Positions 5,792 to 9,562 of a stretch of 9,562 bases of DNA are shown here, piece after piece. A program made the position numbers and the translations under genes. How positions within the stretch are numbered: position 1 is the stretch's first letter; the number at the start of each line of letters is the position of its first letter. Location: the NCBI GenBank assembly GCA_002429315.1, contig DIZC01000046.1, forward strand, positions 1 through 9,562, in the 5' to 3' direction. The DNA is from Alphaproteobacteria bacterium UBA6038 (GTDB lineage Bacteria > Pseudomonadota > Alphaproteobacteria > Micropepsales > Micropepsaceae). The notes below the pieces were generated by a model that had not been told where the DNA came from, did no database searches, and saw only the letters and a program-made list of their open reading frames with translations.

Positions 5792-7536
5792 AGACGCTTG
5801 GAATGATTTTGCTGGGAGCAGCGGTGATGGCGTCGACACCCTCGCTTGGCGCGACGCAGAGCGCGGACGCGCAGCTGCGCGCCATCTACACCGCCGAGTG
5901 GAAATGGCGGTTGGAGCAGTTTCCTGACCAGGAGGACAGCCAAAAGCCGATCGCCGATCATCTTCCAAGGATGGATGCGGCCGCGCAGGAGATGCGCCGG
6001 CGCTACTGGGAAGACGTGCTGCGCAAACTCGACGCCATTCCGCGCGACAAACTCTCGGCCCCCGAGCAGGTCAATTACGACGTGTACCGGCCGGAGATCT
6101 TAAACTTCATCGCCGACCAGAAATTCCGCGACTACGAAATGCCGGCCAATTCGGACTCCGCCTTCTGGACCGATCTCGGCTACACCGCCCGCCGTCCGTT
6201 TCGCACCTCGAAAGACTACCGCAACTGGATCGCGCAGCTGCGCGACATCCCGCGCTATTTCCGCGAGCAGATTGCGAATATGCGGGAAGGGCTCAAGCGT
6301 GGCTTCACGCCGCCGCGCGTGACATTGCAGGGTCGCGACAAATCCATCGCACAGGTGGCGGAAAGCAAGCCGGAAGACAATCTGCTCTACACGCCCTTCA
6401 AGCAGCCGATGGTCGGCGTGCCGCCGGCCGAGCAGGCGAAGCTGAAAGCGGATGCGGCGCAGGTGATCCACGACATCGTGCAGCCGGCCTATGCCGGCCT
6501 GTCGAAATTCTTCCGCGACGAATACGTGCCGCACACGCGCACCACCTTGGCGGCTTACGATCTGCCGGACGGGAAAGCGAACTACCGGCAGGCCATCCGC
6601 GAATACACCACGCTCGATCTGTCGCCCGAGGACATCCACAAGCTTGGTCTGTCAGAGGTGGCCAAACTGCATGCGCAGATGGTGGAGGTGATGCACGAGA
6701 CCGGGTTCAAAGGCGACTTCCCGGCTTTCCTGCACTACCTCCGCACCGATCCGAAATTCTACGCGAAGACCCCGCAGGAGCTGCTCAACCGCGCCGCTTG
6801 GATTGCCAAGGTGTTCGACGGCAAGGCTTCGCAATATTTCGGCTACCTGCCGCGCGCGCGCTTCACCATCAAGCCAGTGCCGCCCGATGTGGCGCCGTTC
6901 TACACCTCGGGCCGCGGCGGCCCGGGGCTGTATCTGGTCAACACTTATGACCTGCCGCATCGCCCGCTCTACAATCTGACCGCGCTGACGTTGCACGAAT
7001 CCGCGCCGGGGCATGCGTTCCAAATTCCCATCGCGCTCGAGCACAAGAACCAGCCGGAATTCCGCCAGCACGATTACATCTCCGCCTACGGCGAGGGCTG
7101 GGCGCTCTATTGCGAGAAGCTGGGCGTCGAGATGGGCATGTACGAAACGCCCTATGACCGCTTCGGCATGCTGGGCTGGCAGATTTGGCGCGCGGTGCGG
7201 CTGGTGGTCGACACCGGCATTCACAGCCAAGGCTGGACGCGCGAGCAGTCGCTCAAATACATGCATGACTACACCGCGCTGCCCGATCACGAAATCGAAA
7301 CCGAAGTGGACCGCTACATCGCGTGGCCGGGGCAGGCGCTGTCCTATTATCTGGGCGAGCTTGCGATCCTGCGGGCGCGCGAGAAGGCGGAGAAGGCGCT
7401 CGGGCCGAAGTTCAACATCCGCGCCTTTCACGATACGGTTCTGGAGCTCGGCTCGGTGCCGCTGCCGGTGCTCACCGCGCGCATCGACCGCTTCATCAAG
7501 GAAGGCGGCAAAGGCCCCTACCCGGAGATGGAATAG
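5788..7536 (+). CDS. Exported DUF885-family putative zinc metallopeptidase
   Basis: A 582-residue protein of the DUF885 family, whose members are predicted periplasmic or surface metallopeptidases; the substrate is not known. An N-terminal Sec signal peptide is visible (MKTLGMILLGAAVMASTPSLGA, probable cleavage after about residue 22). The family zinc site is present: HESAPGH at 403-409 (His403, Glu404, His409) and EGWALYCEKLG from Glu436, the likely third ligand region. Other family stretches include PFYTSGRGGPGLYLVNTYDLPHR before the His motif and WPGQALSYYLGELAI toward the C-terminus. Length is normal for the family and the gene looks intact. The ATG at 5788 overlaps the rlmE stop and is preceded by GGGGCGGA. 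A much longer upstream reading frame exists from 5074 but runs through rlmE in another frame and is an artefact. The coupling with rlmE suggests shared expression, not a shared pathway. Confidence 0.9.
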   Translation: MKTLGMILLGAAVMASTPSLGATQSADAQLRAIYTAEWKWRLEQFPDQEDSQKPIADHLPRMDAAAQEMRRRYWEDVLRKLDAIPRDKLSAPEQVNYDVYRPEILNFIADQKFRDYEMPANSDSAFWTDLGYTARRPFRTSKDYRNWIAQLRDIPRYFREQIANMREGLKRGFTPPRVTLQGRDKSIAQVAESKPEDNLLYTPFKQPMVGVPPAEQAKLKADAAQVIHDIVQPAYAGLSKFFRDEYVPHTRTTLAAYDLPDGKANYRQAIREYTTLDLSPEDIHKLGLSEVAKLHAQMVEVMHETGFKGDFPAFLHYLRTDPKFYAKTPQELLNRAAWIAKVFDGKASQYFGYLPRARFTIKPVPPDVAPFYTSGRGGPGLYLVNTYDLPHRPLYNLTALTLHESAPGHAFQIPIALEHKNQPEFRQHDYISAYGEGWALYCEKLGVEMGMYETPYDRFGMLGWQIWRAVRLVVDTGIHSQGWTREQSLKYMHDYTALPDHEIETEVDRYIAWPGQALSYYLGELAILRAREKAEKALGPKFNIRAFHDTVLELGSVPLPVLTARIDRFIKEGGKGPYPEME

Positions 7537-7839
7537 CTAGCTTGGGCGGCCAATGACGCTCCGGTGCCTAAAAACGCCGCTGGGCGCTCTGCGACCTCTT
7601 CAGCTGCTGGCAAATATTGCGAAATCGCGGCCTCGTTCGTTCGGAGGTTCGCGCGCAAAGGCCCAAGACGTCCGGCGCATTCTATCGAAAATACCCTTGC
7701 CGCCACATCCGACCAGCCGCCACGGAATTGAAGCCACTCGAGTGATCCCGGTGCGGCCCGGATCCCGGGAGCGGTCCGCACGAGCGGCCAACTGTGGCAG
7801 CTCCCTTGCAGAATCGGCGCAACGCTGATATGGCCCGCC
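7537..7839. other. 303-base noncoding gap before guaB
   Basis: I see no convincing gene here. A 91-codon frame at 7553-7828 has no recognisable protein features and is probably chance. No strong intrinsic terminator (stem followed by T run) is visible after the DUF885 gene. The one notable structure is the nested inverted repeat at 7751-7781. The region presumably holds the guaB promoter and leader, but I cannot fix -35/-10 boxes or identify a known riboswitch class. Confidence 0.6.
7751..7781 (+). other. Nested inverted repeat in the guaB leader
   Basis: GTGCGG (7751-7756) pairs with CCGCAC (7776-7781), enclosing CCCGG (7757-7761) and CCGGG (7765-7769) around a three-base ATC loop, with a six-base bulge AGCGGT on the 3' side. 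It ends 58 bases before the guaB start. It is not followed by a T run, so it is not a standard terminator; it may be a leader structure, a protein-binding site or chance in GC-rich DNA. Confidence 0.35.
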
Positions 7840-9327
7840 ATGGAACCCTCCTCTCCCATCCGCGAAGCGCTCACCTTCGACGATGTGCTGCTGGTGCCGG
7901 CCGCGTCCGAAGTTCTTCCCTCCCAGGTCGACACGCGAACCAGGCTCACCAAGACGGTCGAGCTCGGCATCCCGCTCATCTCCGCCGCCATGGACACTGT
8001 GACGGAAGCCGGTCTCGCCATCGCCATGGCGCAGGCGGGCGGCATGGGCGTGATCCACCGCAACCTCTCCATCGAGGAGCAGGCCGAGCAGGTGCGCCGA
8101 GTGAAGAAATTCGAAAGCGGCATGGTGGTGAACCCGGTCACCATCGGCCCGGACGCCTCGCTCGCTGACGCGCTGGAGCTGATGGCGCGCTACAGCATCT
8201 CCGGCATTCCGGTGGTGGAGAATCCGAACGCCAAGGGCGCGGGCAAGCTGGTCGGGATCCTGACGAACCGTGACGTGCGCTTTGCCACCGACACCCGCCA
8301 GCCCGTGCATGAACTGATGACGAAGGATAAGCTGGTCACCGTGCGCGAAGGGGTGCGCGCCGATGAAGCCAAGCGGCTGCTGCATCAGCACCGCATCGAA
8401 AAAATCTTGGTGGTGGATGAGACCTACCGCTGCGTCGGGCTCATCACGGTGAAGGATATCGAGAAGGCGCAGAAATTTCCCAACGCCTGCAAGGACGAGC
8501 GTGGGCGCCTGCGCGTGGCCGCCGCCACCAGCGTGGGCGAGGATGGCCTTAAGCGTGCGCTGAAGCTGATCGAAGCGGAATGCGACGTCATCGTGGTCGA
8601 CACCGCCCACGGGCACCACGAGAACGTGCTAACCACGGTCAATCGCATCAAGAAGGAGTCGAACTACACGCAAGTTGCCGCGGGCAACGTGGCGACAGGC
8701 GAAGGTGCCAAGGCGCTGATCGATGCGGGCGCGGATTGCGTGAAGGTTGGCATCGGCCCGGGCTCCATCTGCACCACGCGCGTTGTGGCGGGCGTGGGCG
8801 TGCCGCAGCTCACCGCGGTGATGGATGCGGTGGAAGCCGCGTCGAAGCAGGGCGTACCAGTGATCGCCGATGGCGGCATCCGCTATTCCGGCGATCTCGC
8901 CAAGGCGATTGCCGCTGGCGCGCATGTGGCGATGGTGGGATCGCTGCTCGCCGGCACCGAAGAATCGCCGGGCGAAGTGTTTCTCTATCAGGGGCGTTCG
9001 TACAAAGGCTATCGCGGCATGGGATCGGTAGGCGCCATGGCGCGCGGCAGCGCCGACCGCTACTTCCAGGCCGAAGTGCGCGACGCACTGAAACTGGTGC
9101 CCGAAGGCGTGGAAGGACAGGTGCCGTTCAAAGGACCGGTGGCCAATGTGGTGCACCAGATCGTGGGCGGCCTGCGCGCCGCGATGGGCTACACCGGCTG
9201 CCGTTCGATTGCCGAGATGCATTCGAAAGCGAAATTCATCCGCATCACCGGCGCCGGCATGCGCGAAAGCCATGTGCACGACGTGGTGGTGACGCGCGAA
9301 AGTCCGAATTATCCGGTCGCGCAGTGA
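7840..9327 (+). CDS. guaB: Inosine-5'-monophosphate dehydrogenase GuaB
   Basis: GuaB oxidises IMP to XMP with NAD+, the committed step of guanine nucleotide synthesis in the cytoplasm; the enzyme works as a tetramer/octamer. The 495-residue product is complete: ALTFDDVLL (10-18) starts the TIM barrel, two CBS domains lie at about 98-150 and 158-215 inserted in the barrel, and the catalytic loop is GIGPGSICTTR with the nucleophile Cys311. The phosphate-binding segment IADGGIRYSGD (342-352), MVGSLLAGTEE, the GYRGMGSVGAM segment (390-400) and the mobile flap Arg407-Tyr408 (SADRYF) are all present. Length is close to the usual 485-505. CBS domains in bacterial IMPDH bind ATP/GTP and tune activity. 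The start at 7840 fits the family N-terminus, but no clear Shine-Dalgarno precedes it, so translation may be leaderless-like or rely on a weak site. It is separated from the upstream DUF885 gene by 303 bases and probably has its own promoter. Confidence 0.97.
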   Translation: MEPSSPIREALTFDDVLLVPAASEVLPSQVDTRTRLTKTVELGIPLISAAMDTVTEAGLAIAMAQAGGMGVIHRNLSIEEQAEQVRRVKKFESGMVVNPVTIGPDASLADALELMARYSISGIPVVENPNAKGAGKLVGILTNRDVRFATDTRQPVHELMTKDKLVTVREGVRADEAKRLLHQHRIEKILVVDETYRCVGLITVKDIEKAQKFPNACKDERGRLRVAAATSVGEDGLKRALKLIEAECDVIVVDTAHGHHENVLTTVNRIKKESNYTQVAAGNVATGEGAKALIDAGADCVKVGIGPGSICTTRVVAGVGVPQLTAVMDAVEAASKQGVPVIADGGIRYSGDLAKAIAAGAHVAMVGSLLAGTEESPGEVFLYQGRSYKGYRGMGSVGAMARGSADRYFQAEVRDALKLVPEGVEGQVPFKGPVANVVHQIVGGLRAAMGYTGCRSIAEMHSKAKFIRITGAGMRESHVHDVVVTRESPNYPVAQ

Positions 9328-9382
9328 GCTTAGCCTGCCACTGCTTTTCCGCCTTTCCGACCGACGCAAGACCGGGTTAGCT

Positions 9383-9562
9383 CTACTCCTTCTTCATAAG
9401 ACCACTCATGCCGGCGATGAAGGCCGAGATGAATATCCAGCCGAAAATCTGCATGGTCCAATAAATGAAGCGATGGAAACCTAGGCTGAAGGCCCAAGCC
9501 GCGAATTTGGCGAGATAGTCAATGAATCCCGGTCCGACATTAGAGCGTGACTCGGGTTTTCT
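9383..9562 (-). CDS. C-terminal end of a small hydrophobic protein (partial, runs off the window)
   Basis: An open frame enters from the right edge and ends at a TAG (9385-9383), giving 59 residues with no start inside the window. The visible part is hydrophobic and aromatic: FIDYLAKFAAWAFSLGFHRF, then IYWTMQIFGWIFISAFIAG, ending in GMSGLMKKE. It has one clear membrane-spanning stretch and a preceding amphipathic or second membrane segment, with a basic end likely on the cytoplasmic side. I do not recognise the family. It converges with guaB, 55 bases after that stop, with no obvious terminator between them. The lack of stops and the membrane-like composition support a real gene, but the frame is short. 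Confidence 0.6.
   Translation of the reverse strand, partial: RKPESRSNVGPGFIDYLAKFAAWAFSLGFHRFIYWTMQIFGWIFISAFIAGMSGLMKKE

Noticed and set aside
7553..7828. 91-codon frame between the DUF885 gene and guaB
   Set aside because: No ribosome binding site, no recognisable protein features, composition typical of chance frames in GC-rich DNA.
1..9562. CRISPR array, insertion sequence or integrase
   Set aside because: No regularly spaced repeats, terminal inverted repeats or transposase/integrase motifs were seen on either strand.

Overview
The window is GC-rich (about 65-70% in the core genes, by hand counts of individual lines). Gene content and protein style suggest an alphaproteobacterium, probably of soil or freshwater type. 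The main pointers are RlmE and GuaB sequence style, the chromosomal stretch tRNA-Gln / rlmE / M-like DUF885 peptidase / guaB, and a TIR-TM-TPR protein of a kind frequent in such genomes. Genus cannot be fixed from the sequence alone.

Left part (17-3912, minus strand): a three-gene cluster, read from 3912 down to 17, that looks accessory. It begins with a membrane-anchored TIR-domain protein with a TPR-like tail. After a 51-base gap comes an unrecognised 219-residue protein encoded in markedly AT-rich DNA. Its stop codon overlaps by four bases the start of a large protein with TPR, SLOG-like Rossmannoid and degenerate class III cyclase-like regions. TIR domains often act on NAD+, and SLOG domains are known to read NAD-derived signals (for example ThsA in Thoeris). 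The cluster is therefore a reasonable candidate for an uncharacterised signalling or defence module, but that role is inference.

Middle (3913-4933): a 214-base divergent intergenic region holds a perfect 16-base palindrome that also occurs inside the TIR gene, and a 5'-UTR hairpin. A predicted lipoprotein of unknown function is read away from the TIR gene.

Right part (4934-9562): a tRNA-Gln(CUG) on the minus strand has an imperfect acceptor stem. The plus strand then carries rlmE (23S rRNA U2552 2'-O-methyltransferase), translationally coupled by an ATGA overlap to an exported DUF885-family putative metallopeptidase. A 303-base noncoding gap follows, then guaB (IMP dehydrogenase, guanine nucleotide synthesis). 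At the right edge a small hydrophobic protein runs in from outside on the minus strand, convergent with guaB. The tRNA 3' end faces the accessory-looking cluster, a typical arrangement for tRNA-adjacent variable regions, though no att repeat, integrase or transposase is visible.
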